Below, piece after piece: positions 7,394 to 15,740 of a DNA stretch of 36,474 nucleotides. Position 1 is the stretch's first letter, and each line of letters begins with the position of its first letter. The stretch lies in contig VFKN01000105.1 of the NCBI GenBank assembly GCA_009885525.1, positions 1-36,474 of the forward strand, given 5' to 3'. The notes under the pieces were generated by a model. It ran no database searches and was not told the origin of the DNA. It was given only the letters and a program-made list of their open reading frames with translations. The stretch is from Anaerolineaceae bacterium (GTDB taxonomy: Bacteria > Chloroflexota > Anaerolineae > Anaerolineales > Villigracilaceae). The translations under genes were made by a program, and so were the position numbers.

Positions 7394-8929
7394 ATGAGTT
7401 CAAGTAATTTAAGATTGAGCGAAAATGCAAAACAAATACTGACGGAAAAACCTGCTCAGTGGGGGTATAGACTTTTTGCGCAAATCGTTACTGACGATAT
7501 TGAAGAAATTAAAAATATATTCCAAAAAGGACACCTCGTACAAAGTTCCACCTTGTCTTTAATTACAGCACTGAGTTCACTAGAATGGATGGCTAAAAAA
7601 ATAGATGAAGTTTTTGCCATCTCAAACCAAGTAACGCAAGTAATCAACTCTAATCCTACAGATGCTTTTGGTACATTTTTAGGATTAGGCGCAGACGCAG
7701 ATAAAATAATAGAGCACTCTCGAAAAGTATCCGCTTTATATTACCAATGTAGTATTTGGTCGCAAGATGTAGCGAGCACGTCAATAGACTCAACTTACAA
7801 AAACTTGCAATATGAAATAGGGCTGCTTGCTAATTTAGTAACTGCAAGCATAGAGCAATCTTGCTCTGTGTTACTTAAAAAAACCGATAAGCCTCAGAAA
7901 GGAAAAACTCGAGATGTATCTGTCTCTCCAACAATCAAAATACCTAAAGAGCAATTTGATAAGGTAAAGAGATTTATAGAGAAGGAGATTTTTAGCGTAA
8001 AGGCATTCGTAGAGGAGGAAACTTTCAAATTGAATGCGTCACTGACGATAATTGATTTGTTGTCGGACAAAAAACTCGTGGAAATGACAAAAAACTTTAT
8101 AGATAAGCAATCTCTAGATTTTTACATTAAAAGCGACTATATAATGTCTAATGATGAATTTGGACTATTCGTCAAGTTCTTGAAAGATAAAAACCCGAAT
8201 GTCAATAAATACACAGCCTACAGTTTTGTGTACAATGTGGTGATTGGATATTTAGCGCAAAACTGGGAGGAAGGATATGGGAAGTATTTTTCAGATATAA
8301 ACGAATTGAATTTAGAGACGTCGACGGAAAGATATTGTTCGATTGAAATGATCAATCATGAAGACGTTGTGCTTCTTGGAAGTTTTGTTTGTTATTTGAT
8401 TCAACATAAAAAATTCAGCCAGATAAATGATGGCTACTTTGATTACTTGCAATCTTTTTTGCCGGTTTTTTCTTATGCGTATAAAAAGAGTTTGGACGAT
8501 AAAAAATATAAAAATTTTGTCGATAAACTGAAAACACCGAGCAACAAAAGCAGGTACACAATCGACGATATTGACTTAATGAGTGGGCAAGAGTTTGAAA
8601 ATTTAATAGCAGAATTATTTTCCAAACTTGGCTATAAATCAGAAGTAACAAAAGCAACAGGCGACCAAGGTGTGGATGTCATCGTCGAGAAAAACGGAAA
8701 CAAAATCGGCATTCAAGCAAAATGCTATTCAGGTACGGTAGGGAATAGTGCTATTCAAGAAGTCGTAGCAGGAAAAAAATATTACCGATTAGACAAGGTA
8801 ATGGTTATTACAAATAGTTTTTTCACTGATTCTGCTCAAAAACTTGCCCATGCGAATTCTGTTGTGTTGTGGGATAGAAATACCTTGAAAGAGAAAATTG
8901 ACGAGATTTTCAACTCCTCAGCAGAGTAA
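7394..8929 (+). CDS. Mrr-type restriction endonuclease-like protein
   Basis: An 511-aa protein. About the first 380 residues are helical and match nothing I know. The C-terminal 120 residues form an Mrr-like PD-(D/E)xK nuclease domain: LMSGQEFENLIAELFSKLGY, then GDQGVDVIVE with the catalytic Asp, then IQAKCYSG (the QxK variant), then GNSAIQEVVAGKKYY and VITNSFFT. Such nucleases cut modified or foreign DNA. The start ATG 7394 has GGAGG 6 bases upstream. An overlapping TTG at 7391 is less well spaced. Base composition is clearly more AT-rich than in the flanking chelatase and kinase genes, which points to horizontal gain. The next gene begins 6 bases downstream, so the two act together. Confidence 0.85.
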   Translation: MSSSNLRLSENAKQILTEKPAQWGYRLFAQIVTDDIEEIKNIFQKGHLVQSSTLSLITALSSLEWMAKKIDEVFAISNQVTQVINSNPTDAFGTFLGLGADADKIIEHSRKVSALYYQCSIWSQDVASTSIDSTYKNLQYEIGLLANLVTASIEQSCSVLLKKTDKPQKGKTRDVSVSPTIKIPKEQFDKVKRFIEKEIFSVKAFVEEETFKLNASLTIIDLLSDKKLVEMTKNFIDKQSLDFYIKSDYIMSNDEFGLFVKFLKDKNPNVNKYTAYSFVYNVVIGYLAQNWEEGYGKYFSDINELNLETSTERYCSIEMINHEDVVLLGSFVCYLIQHKKFSQINDGYFDYLQSFLPVFSYAYKKSLDDKKYKNFVDKLKTPSNKSRYTIDDIDLMSGQEFENLIAELFSKLGYKSEVTKATGDQGVDVIVEKNGNKIGIQAKCYSGTVGNSAIQEVVAGKKYYRLDKVMVITNSFFTDSAQKLAHANSVVLWDRNTLKEKIDEIFNSSAE

Positions 8930-8935
8930 ACCAAA

Positions 8936-9808
8936 ATGAATCAAAACAACGACGAAATTCTTTTGAAACTCAATTTGCTTGATAATGGCATAGATTTTAT
9001 TTTAAAGGGAATAGATGAAATTTATGATGAAACATACGATAGCGAGAGTTACTATGGCGCTTTAGATGTGCCGCCAAGTGGGTACAAATATGGCTGCTTG
9101 AATTTGTTCTCTGGGTTTCTTTTGCTGCTAAAAGAACGTCTTGCAAGACATTTGCCTGAACTTATTTACAAAGGCACGTTGAGTGAGGTCAGAGCAAAAT
9201 TGGCAAAACCCAACCGTGATATTCCAAATACAGTTAACTTGGACGAGGCATTAGAAAGGCTTGAGATTGGTCCAAAATTCGTATTTTCGGACAAAGAACT
9301 TAAGACCATCAGAGGTATGCAGAGTTTTCGGAATAAGGCTGAGCATTTTGAAGTGGCAGGAAATAAATATGAACTATGGTCTCTCGTTTCAAAATTTTTG
9401 ATAGTTGTAGATAATTTTTTAATCAGGGAACTTCAGATTAATATTGAGTCGTCTATCCAGAGTGAAGAATTGTTTCAAAAAATTAAGCGCATTGAATCTG
9501 TTTGGAAACGTCTCCAAAAGCAAAGGAAAGAAGCATGGAAAAATGATATCTCTGTGCAATTCAATAGATTCACTTTGTTTCGAGAAAAAGTATTAAGCGA
9601 ATTAGAAGAAGATGATTTTATGGAATGCCCAAGTTGTGGAGACGAATCCCTTATTATTTCTGGTGATTATTCAGGAATATGCACAAATCCCGATTGTGAA
9701 GGTGTGTTTCCAATTGCTCAATGTGATAGATGTTATCAACCTGTAGTTGGTTTTAATTGGGAATCTAATTTATGTGAATATTGCGAAGGACAGATTGAAA
9801 GAGAATAG
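8936..9808 (+). CDS. HEPN-motif protein with C-terminal zinc ribbons (partner of the Mrr nuclease)
   Basis: A 290-aa protein. The N-terminal 170 residues are helical and contain RNKAEH (R132 to H137), which fits the R-x4-H motif of HEPN RNases and related helical bundles. The last 60 residues hold eight cysteines in CxxC-type pairs: C231/C234 with C249/C254, then C263/C266 with C280/C283. This fits two zinc-ribbon knuckles that probably bind nucleic acid or protein. Only 6 bases separate it from the nuclease gene, and both are AT-rich. I do not recognise the full-length family. The HEPN reading is an inference from one motif; the zinc ribbons are clearer. Confidence 0.6.
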   Translation: MNQNNDEILLKLNLLDNGIDFILKGIDEIYDETYDSESYYGALDVPPSGYKYGCLNLFSGFLLLLKERLARHLPELIYKGTLSEVRAKLAKPNRDIPNTVNLDEALERLEIGPKFVFSDKELKTIRGMQSFRNKAEHFEVAGNKYELWSLVSKFLIVVDNFLIRELQINIESSIQSEELFQKIKRIESVWKRLQKQRKEAWKNDISVQFNRFTLFREKVLSELEEDDFMECPSCGDESLIISGDYSGICTNPDCEGVFPIAQCDRCYQPVVGFNWESNLCEYCEGQIERE

Positions 9809-9889
9809 ATGTAGTTTTTTTTCATTTCCTCCCCGCCCATCTCCAGCGGGAAAGGGCGCCCACAAATTCAAAACGAACTGCAAGTAAAT

Positions 9890-9901
9890 TTGTTGTAAAA
9901 T
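9890..9901 (+). promoter_or_regulatory. -10-like TAAAAT just upstream of the DUF7718-like gene
   Basis: TTGTAAAATTACCTC precedes the ATG at 9908. The TAAAAT ends 6 bases before the start codon, and no Shine-Dalgarno sequence is present, so the message is probably leaderless. Confidence 0.4.
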
Positions 9902-9907
9902 TACCTC

Positions 9908-10225
9908 ATGCGAACCGTAGAATTCCGTCGCCTGCTGGATAATGACAACGCTTTGCGTGTGATGTTTGAATCTGATCGCGGTCAAATCATTCGGTTTGTC
10001 GTCCAGTTGGAATGTGTCTTTACGGAAGGCGGCGAGTGGTTTCCGATTGTCAGGTACGATACGGCGCATGGGTACGCTCACTGTGACGTCATGCATCCGC
10101 ATAAGAAAGAAGAAAAGACGAAGATGCCCGTGCAGGATTACAACGAAGCATTTAACATCGCCATGGATGATATAGTTAAAAAGCGATTGAGTTATCGCCG
10201 GAGGTACGAAGAATGGCTAAAATAA
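9908..10225 (+). CDS. Small protein, DUF7718-like, function unknown
   Basis: A 105-aa protein that starts with two beta-rich stretches (VEFRRLLDNDNALRVMFES, IIRFVVQLECVF) and then WFPIVRYDTAHGYAHCDVMHP, a His/Asp-rich segment that resembles DUF7718. The C-terminal third is helical and basic (VKKRLSYRRRYEEWLK). Its end overlaps the next gene by 13 bases, which implies translational coupling. The paired arrangement of two very small genes is toxin-antitoxin-like, but I know of no experiment on this family. Confidence 0.65.
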   Translation: MRTVEFRRLLDNDNALRVMFESDRGQIIRFVVQLECVFTEGGEWFPIVRYDTAHGYAHCDVMHPHKKEEKTKMPVQDYNEAFNIAMDDIVKKRLSYRRRYEEWLK

Positions 10226-10494
10226 AGGTGAAAGATGAAGTTGTCGAACGCAATATCCGCTTGACAGGCGAGATCATCAAATATATTTTGAATAATCCAG
10301 GCATGTTGGAAGTCATGCCCGAAAAATTTGAGTTGGTGCTTTTACCCGAAGACGATCCCGAAGTCCGTCAGTTGAATCTCGATTTACTGGATAAATATGG
10401 CAGCGAAGGCAAGCCGATCGTCTTTGCACGAGTCAATACTCATGCAATAAAGTCGCTTTGGAAACCAAGTCTGTTTGTCCCAGTGGCGGCGTAA
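10213..10494 (+). CDS. DUF5647-like small protein
   Basis: A 93-aa protein with an N-terminal helix (RNIRLTGEIIKYILNNPGML) and then LVLLPEDDPEVRQLNLDLLDKYG and PIVFARVN, the pattern I associate with DUF5647. Its ATG overlaps the end of the preceding gene in another frame. The GGAGGTACGAAGA upstream holds a good ribosome-binding site. The last residues (FVPVAA) look intact. Function is unknown. It may be the partner of the DUF7718-like protein. Confidence 0.7.
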   Translation: MAKIKVKDEVVERNIRLTGEIIKYILNNPGMLEVMPEKFELVLLPEDDPEVRQLNLDLLDKYGSEGKPIVFARVNTHAIKSLWKPSLFVPVAA

Positions 10495-10496
10495 TA

Positions 10497-10582
10497 ATGC
10501 CGATTGATCCTGCCGCAAGATAATTCCTTCCCTTGATCAGATTGTGAATGAAATTGCGAAAATGCGAAAGATGGCGAAATAA
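10497..10582 (+). pseudogene. Frameshifted small ORF after the DUF5647-like gene
   Basis: An ATG 2 bases after the preceding stop encodes MPIDPAAR and then stops. In another frame the sequence continues as KIIPSLDQIVNEIAKMRKMAK and a TAA at 10580-10582. The two parts make one plausible 28-residue peptide if a single frame change is allowed. It is either a broken third gene of the cluster or chance. Confidence 0.3.
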
Positions 10583-10593
10583 CATTCAGACGA

Positions 10594-10626
10594 AAATGAC
10601 GGTCACGTTCAACGTGACCGTCATTT
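10594..10626. repeat. Perfect 16-bp palindrome, repeat family A; bidirectional terminator
   Basis: The arms 10594-10609 and 10611-10626 are perfectly complementary around a single C, with A-rich and T-rich flanks on either side. It lies between the convergent genes ending at 10494 (+) and 10629 (-), so it can terminate both. The core GACGGTCACGTT is related to the palindrome at 3303-3337. Confidence 0.85.
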
Positions 10627-10628
10627 AT

Positions 10629-13600
10629 TTATTTCCTTCTCCCCGTTCTCTCCAACGCCTCCACCAAATCATTAACGCGGATGGGTTTGGCGATGTAATC
10701 ATCCATGCCGGCGGCGAGACATATTTCACGGTCGCCTTGCATGGCGTTGGCGGTGAGTCCTATAATGTGCGGATGTGAATCCGGGGATTGGGCAACAATC
10801 CTGCGCGTGGCTTCCAGCCCATCCATTTCGGGCATTTGAACATCCATCAAAATCACATCATAAATTTGGCGCGCAACGGATTCGATGGCCTCGATGCCAT
10901 TGGATGCCACGTCTGCGCGATAGCCCATTTGCTCTAATAATCTCAATGCAAGTTTTTGGTTTACGGCGTTATCTTCCGCGAGCAAAATTCTCAGCGGATG
11001 TTTTGTCCCAAGTTCGGGGTCGAGTTTGATGCGCTCATTCGTGCGCCTATCGTCGATAAGTTTCGCTTTAAAGAATACATTTGCAAGCGTATCAAACAGA
11101 TGCGATTGTTTGAGCGGTTTGGTGAGATATGCCGAGAACAGATGCTCGTCATCTTCCGCTTCACGTTGACCCAGCGAACTGAACAATACCAGTGGAAGTT
11201 TTACCGCGCTTGCGTGAATCCGCTTTGCGAGTTCGAGCCCATCCATTTCGGGCATGTGCATATCGAGGATGGCAATATCAAAGACTTCGCCGTCCTCGAT
11301 CCATTGCAAGGCTTGTTTGGGCGATTCTGTGTCGTGCGCGACCATGCCCCATTTGGCGGTTTGCGCATTGAGAATTTGACGGTTCGTGGAGTTATCATCC
11401 ACGATCAGAACGCGTCTGCCGCGCAGCTGCGGCTGCGTCTTTTCGAGCTCGCGATGTGTTGCGGGTCGGTCTGCAATAGCGGCATTGATGGTAAAAATAA
11501 ATGTCGAGCCTTTGCTTAAGCCTTCGCTTTCCGTCCACATCGTCCCGCCCATTAACTCTGCGAGCAATTTGCTGATGGCGAGACCAAGCCCTGTGCCGCC
11601 GTATTTTCGCGTGGTGGAACTATCTGCTTGTGAGAAAGATTCGAAAATCCTGTTCATGCTTTCTTTGGTAAGCCCGATGCCCGTATCGCGGACAGAGAAG
11701 CGTAGTAAACAGGTAGACACGGAAACAGGTAAAACGCCAGACCCGCGTACTTGTTTACTTGTATTCTTGTCTACGCTGATCTTAAGCACAACCTCGCCTT
11801 TTTCTGTGAACTTGATGGCATTACTCAACAAGTTGATGATGATCTGGCGCAGACGCGTGACATCACTTGTGATGAAGTGGGGGACAGGTTCTTCGAACAG
11901 ATAGGCAAGATCAATGTGTTTTTCAATCGCGCGGCCTGAGACGAGATCAAGCGCGGATTCAATACATTCGCGCAGATCAAATGGATGCGCTTCAATGTTC
12001 ATGCGCCCCGCTTCGATTTTGGAGAAATCGAGGATGTCATTAATAATCGTCAGCAGTGAATCACCCGAGTTGCGAATCGTCTCGGCGTAGTCGCGTTGTT
12101 CTTCAGTCAAAGATGTATCGAGCAAAAGTCCGCTCATGCCGATGACTGCATTCATCGGCGTGCGGATCTCATGACTCATCGTGGCGAGGAAGGTGCTCTT
12201 GGCTTCATTCGCGGCTTCGGCGGCGGCGCGCGCTTCCTGTGCTTCACCGAAGAGCTGTGCATTTTGCAGCGCGACACCTACATTCGATGCGACGGTGCCG
12301 AGCAGGCGTTGATCATCCTCTTTGAATATGCCTTCCTTTGTAGTGCTTTGCACGCTGATGACACCCACCGCTTTTCCGCTGATGAAAATAGGCACGCCCA
12401 AATATGAAAGCGCCTGCCTGCCGATGAGTGCGGTTCCCAATTCTTCCGTGCGTTTATCCACTTCCTGATTCATAAGCAAGGGCATACCGGTTTGGATGAT
12501 CTTACTGGTCAGGCCTTCTCCGTAGAGTATCGAATCGGTTTTATCGCCAATGTTGTAGGGGAAGTGGATCATGTTGCTTGATGTGTCCAGCAATGCGATG
12601 TAGGCAATATCCGCTTTGAACGCGGCGCGGATCTGTTCGCCCACCAGTTTGATCAGCGCGTCAATATCCAGCTTGCCCGCCAGTTCCTGCGAGATCGTGT
12701 TAATGGTCGCCAGTTCCGCCGCACGTTTTTCAGATTCAGCAAACAGGCGCGCATTCTCAATTGCAACCGTGGCTTGTCGTGACAGCCCGATCAGAAATGT
12801 AAGATCATTTTGTTCAAAGGGACGTTTGCCTGTGCGCCAGACCGCCATCATGCCTTTGACAATTTCCCCCGCCATTAATGGCGCAACCATCAGGCGTTCA
12901 TCGTCTTCCTGAATCGTGCCCTCGATCTGCATTGTGCGCGGGTCGTGATTGGTATCGTTGATGAATTCCGCTTTGCCGCTTTGCGCCAGCGAGCCGATGA
13001 TCCCTTCGCCCACGCGGATCGTTGTGGCTTCAATCTCTTCTGCAAAATCCCCATGCACAACAATCGCCTTGAAAGCCTGGTCTGTTGGGTCAGGCAGGAA
13101 GATTGCGCTGGTATCCACATTGAGTAAATCTTTGGCGTGATGCGCGATTCGATCCATTACGGTGGGCAGATTCAGCGTCGAGGAAATATCGCGGCCGACT
13201 TCATTGAGCGCGAGGCTTTCACGCGCGCGGCGTTTCGTCTCATCAAAAAGATGCGCATTCTCGAGCGCCACGCTGATGCTGTTTGCCAGCGTCACCAACA
13301 GGCTGACATCAGATGCCTTGAACGCATTTTCATGCTTGCTCTCGATGGTCATCACGCCGATGACTTCATCCGCATTAATGATCGGAACCCCAAGAAAAGA
13401 AAGAGTCGGAACAGGTTCGTCCCCAAGGGTGTAGCTGCCAAACTCGGCAGAACGCTCAGCCATGTGGTCGTTGATCACAAGCGGCTGGCGCGTGCGAATT
13501 ACTTCCCATGTAAAGCCAACGCCGAGCGGCATGGGTTCAACATCAAGTTTGATGCCCTGATCTGTTATATAGGGAAACGAAACCATGTTCGCGACTTGAT

Positions 13601-14375
13601 CGATCAGGCGGATGCTCATTTCCTGCGTGTTGAATATTGCGCTGATCTTATCTCCCACGATGTTGATCATCTCGCGGAATTCCAGTTTGGATGCCAGTGT
13701 TTCCTGCACCGAAGTAATGACCGCGAGCTCCGCGACGCGCTGCTGTTCCGCTTTGAACAGGCGCTGGGTTTCATCAAAGAGACGCGCGTTTTCGAGCGCA
13801 ACGCCCATGCTGTTGGCAAGTGTGGTTAACAAACGCAAGTCTGAATTAGAGAATGCATTTTCACGATCAAGGTTTTGAAGTGAAATAATTCCTTTTGTCT
13901 CATCTCCAACCACCATTGGGACAAATACCGCGGCTTTGGGCGGGTCACCTGCAATGGAGAGTGGCTGTTTGTATTTAATCGCAACTTTCTTGAAGTTTTT
14001 ATTTATCACAACAAGCTTGCGCGTTTCGGTGACATACTTACGAATGCCGATTGCCTTCATGGGATCTACGGAAAAACGTTGTCCGCGTTCGAGAACATAA
14101 GGATGATTCAGCAACCCCGTATTTTGGTCATACACCCCGATCATCACCACCTGCGCGTCGAAGATATCGCGGATCTTATCGCCGACCAGATCATAGATGG
14201 CTTGCATGTCCAGCCGGGAGGCAAGTGCCTCCTGCACAGAGTTGATGATATCCAGCTCGGCGGCGCGTTGAGCCAGTTGTTGTTTTATGGGAATCGCTGC
14301 GCTCTTTTTTATCACCCTCTTTTTTACGACTGCGACTTTTTTATTTACTTTTTTGGCTGCTACCTTTTTGACCAT
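10629..14375 (-). CDS. Hybrid sensor histidine kinase, four GAF domains and two receiver domains
   Basis: A cytoplasmic signalling kinase of 1248 aa. After a Lys-rich N-terminus (residues 1-25) come four GAF domains, each preceded by a helix of the type [17 protein letters not shown] (about 35-205, 215-370, 385-545, 555-710). HisKA follows, with the phospho-acceptor in [10 protein letters not shown] (H735). HATPase_c has its N box at NLLSNAIKF (about 853) and G boxes DTGIGL and [10 protein letters not shown]. Two receiver domains end the protein, with phospho-acceptor Asp in [10 protein letters not shown] (about 1040) and [11 protein letters not shown] (about 1175). No membrane segment and no HPt domain are visible. 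I chose ATG 14375 because GAGG lies 5 bases upstream; the longer frame starts in AT-rich leader. An extra stretch of about 25 residues, encoded by a palindromic repeat, interrupts the ATPase domain. The signal and the output partner are unknown. Confidence 0.92.
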   Translation of the reverse strand: MVKKVAAKKVNKKVAVVKKRVIKKSAAIPIKQQLAQRAAELDIINSVQEALASRLDMQAIYDLVGDKIRDIFDAQVVMIGVYDQNTGLLNHPYVLERGQRFSVDPMKAIGIRKYVTETRKLVVINKNFKKVAIKYKQPLSIAGDPPKAAVFVPMVVGDETKGIISLQNLDRENAFSNSDLRLLTTLANSMGVALENARLFDETQRLFKAEQQRVAELAVITSVQETLASKLEFREMINIVGDKISAIFNTQEMSIRLIDQVANMVSFPYITDQGIKLDVEPMPLGVGFTWEVIRTRQPLVINDHMAERSAEFGSYTLGDEPVPTLSFLGVPIINADEVIGVMTIESKHENAFKASDVSLLVTLANSISVALENAHLFDETKRRARESLALNEVGRDISSTLNLPTVMDRIAHHAKDLLNVDTSAIFLPDPTDQAFKAIVVHGDFAEEIEATTIRVGEGIIGSLAQSGKAEFINDTNHDPRTMQIEGTIQEDDERLMVAPLMAGEIVKGMMAVWRTGKRPFEQNDLTFLIGLSRQATVAIENARLFAESEKRAAELATINTISQELAGKLDIDALIKLVGEQIRAAFKADIAYIALLDTSSNMIHFPYNIGDKTDSILYGEGLTSKIIQTGMPLLMNQEVDKRTEELGTALIGRQALSYLGVPIFISGKAVGVISVQSTTKEGIFKEDDQRLLGTVASNVGVALQNAQLFGEAQEARAAAEAANEAKSTFLATMSHEIRTPMNAVIGMSGLLLDTSLTEEQRDYAETIRNSGDSLLTIINDILDFSKIEAGRMNIEAHPFDLRECIESALDLVSGRAIEKHIDLAYLFEEPVPHFITSDVTRLRQIIINLLSNAIKFTEKGEVVLKISVDKNTSKQVRGSGVLPVSVSTCLLRFSVRDTGIGLTKESMNRIFESFSQADSSTTRKYGGTGLGLAISKLLAELMGGTMWTESEGLSKGSTFIFTINAAIADRPATHRELEKTQPQLRGRRVLIVDDNSTNRQILNAQTAKWGMVAHDTESPKQALQWIEDGEVFDIAILDMHMPEMDGLELAKRIHASAVKLPLVLFSSLGQREAEDDEHLFSAYLTKPLKQSHLFDTLANVFFKAKLIDDRRTNERIKLDPELGTKHPLRILLAEDNAVNQKLALRLLEQMGYRADVASNGIEAIESVARQIYDVILMDVQMPEMDGLEATRRIVAQSPDSHPHIIGLTANAMQGDREICLAAGMDDYIAKPIRVNDLVEALERTGRRK
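11700..11776. repeat. Palindromic repeat (family C) inserted in frame inside the histidine kinase gene
   Basis: The ends are GCGTAG (11700-11705) and CTACGC (11771-11776), with inner arms GTAAACAGGTA (11705-11715) and TACTTGTTTAC (11748-11758). It encodes kinase residues about 867-892, including [18 protein letters not shown], between two conserved strands of the ATPase domain (VVLKISV and LRFSVRD). An intergenic relative lies at 18358-18443. Confidence 0.75.
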
Positions 14376-14562
14376 CTTAACCTCGACGTATAAAAAATGC
14401 AAAAGCAGTCCTGTAAAATATGTGCTTATTTTATCCCACAAAAGGGATGTTACCCATTGATGTCCAATTTGAAACGCAGAAGTAATTCTCAGTTAATTTT
14501 CGTATCGAAAAATAAAATTTGCTGGCATCATTTTTTAGTCCGGCGGGTATAATTCGGGCAAT

Positions 14563-14688
14563 TAAATAACTAACCTTACGCACTTTAAATCTTTTGATGT
14601 CACCCTGAGCGACAGCGAAGGGTCTCTGAGATAATCGTAGAGGTTCTTCGCTTCGCTCAGAACGACATTGCGTAAGGTGAGTTAAATA
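14563..14688 (-). repeat. MITE-like palindromic element, family B, copy 2 (inverted relative to copy 1)
   Basis: The outer inverted repeats AACTAACCTTACGC (14568-14581) and GCGTAAGGTGAGTT (14670-14683) pair at 13 of 14 positions. The core of about 80 bases (CCCTGAGCGACAGCGAAGGG ... TTCTTCGCTTCGCTCAGAA) matches copy 1 at 4541-4665 in reverse complement. TAAATA flanks both ends. It fills most of the 361-base gap between the kinase and the phosphoesterase. Apart from the AT-rich kinase leader I see nothing else in that gap. Confidence 0.85.
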
Positions 14689-14736
14689 AATTCCCAGATT
14701 TACTCTAAGACATATTCTTAGCCAAAGGATCTGCAC

Positions 14737-15678
14737 ATGACCACCATTTTTTTTGCAACGGACGTTCACGGTTCGGATATTTGCTGGAGTAAGTTTTTGA
14801 ATGCGGGGAAATTCTATAACGCCGATCGGTTAATCCTCGGCGGTGACATGACCGGTAAGGCGGTTGTGCCTTTTATTCATCAGGGCGGGCAAAATTATCG
14901 CGTCACTTTACTGGAACAGGTGTTTAACTTAACGAACGAAGACGAACTTACGGACTTGAAGAAGCGCGTCCGCAGCCGTGGCTATTATCCCTACATGACC
15001 ACTCCTGACGAGATCGCCGAATTGGAGAAAGACCCCGCTCGCGTCAGCAAAATCTTCTTGCAGGAAGTCTTGAAAGTCGTCCAGCAATGGATGGATCTTG
15101 CGGATAAAAAACTCGAAGGCACAGACTTGAAAGTGTATTGCTCACCCGGCAACGATGATATGGATGAAGTGGATGATATTATCCGCTCCAGCAAGCGCGT
15201 GATGCTCATGGAAGGTTTGGTGACGCAGCTCGACGACGACCATGAGATGATCACTTCCGGGTGGAGCAACCAAACTCCGTGGCAGACACATCGCGAAGAA
15301 AACGAAGACCAACTCAAGGTCAGGTATGAAGCGATGACTTCTCAACTCAAAAATCCGCATACCGCCATCTTCAATATTCACGTCCCGCCGTATAAATCCC
15401 AGTTAGATGAAGCCCCCGAATTGGATAAGGATCTGCGCCCCGTGCTGGCCGGCAACTCGATGAAACCCGTCGGCTCCACTGCTCTGCGCGCCGCGATTGA
15501 GAAGGTGCAGCCGCTGCTCGGCTTGCATGGACACATCCACGAAGGGCGCGGCTCATCACGGATTGGCAAAACGCTTTGCATAAATCCGGGTTCTATGTAT
15601 GAACAGGGCACGCTGCTCGGCGCCATTGTCCAGTTGAAGAAGAACAAGATCGAGAATTACGTTTTGACAACAGGGTAA
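14737..15678 (+). CDS. Calcineurin-like metallophosphoesterase
   Basis: A 313-aa phosphoesterase with the metal-binding motifs of the superfamily: DVHG (residues 9-12), GGD (about 35), GNDD (about 139) in place of the usual GNHD/E, NIHVPP (about 210) and GHIHEG (about 265). It should hydrolyse a phosphoester or cyclic nucleotide with two metal ions in the cytoplasm. The middle section (residues 60-125), rich in charged helices, is longer than in minimal members. ATG 14737 starts directly on the motif strand TTIFFATDVHG. AAAGGA lies about 12 bases upstream, which is a loose ribosome-binding site. The His to Asp change in GNDD is the one odd residue. Confidence 0.88.
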   Translation: MTTIFFATDVHGSDICWSKFLNAGKFYNADRLILGGDMTGKAVVPFIHQGGQNYRVTLLEQVFNLTNEDELTDLKKRVRSRGYYPYMTTPDEIAELEKDPARVSKIFLQEVLKVVQQWMDLADKKLEGTDLKVYCSPGNDDMDEVDDIIRSSKRVMLMEGLVTQLDDDHEMITSGWSNQTPWQTHREENEDQLKVRYEAMTSQLKNPHTAIFNIHVPPYKSQLDEAPELDKDLRPVLAGNSMKPVGSTALRAAIEKVQPLLGLHGHIHEGRGSSRIGKTLCINPGSMYEQGTLLGAIVQLKKNKIENYVLTTG

Positions 15679-15682
15679 TTGG

Positions 15683-15709
15683 TAGGGGCGTAGCACTGCT
15701 ACGCCCTTA
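15683..15709. repeat. Short palindrome between phosphoesterase and permease
   Basis: GGGCGTAGCA (15686-15695) and TGCTACGCCC (15697-15706) are perfect arms around one base, extended by three more pairs including one G-T. No T-run follows, so a terminator role is not supported. The motif resembles widely scattered GGGGCGTAGCA-type repeats. Confidence 0.6.
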
Positions 15710-15740
15710 CATGTAAATAAATCCACAAGAGGAGAGTGTT

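Noticed and set aside
14431..14769. Minus-strand frame of 112 codons between the kinase and phosphoesterase genes
   Set aside because: Most of it is the family B repeat read through, giving a repeat-coded peptide (SERSEEPLRLSQRPFAVAQGD). It overlaps the phosphoesterase start and has no ribosome-binding site.
15683..15709. Hairpin as terminator of the phosphoesterase gene
   Set aside because: The stem is good but no T-run follows, so it is listed as a repeat only.
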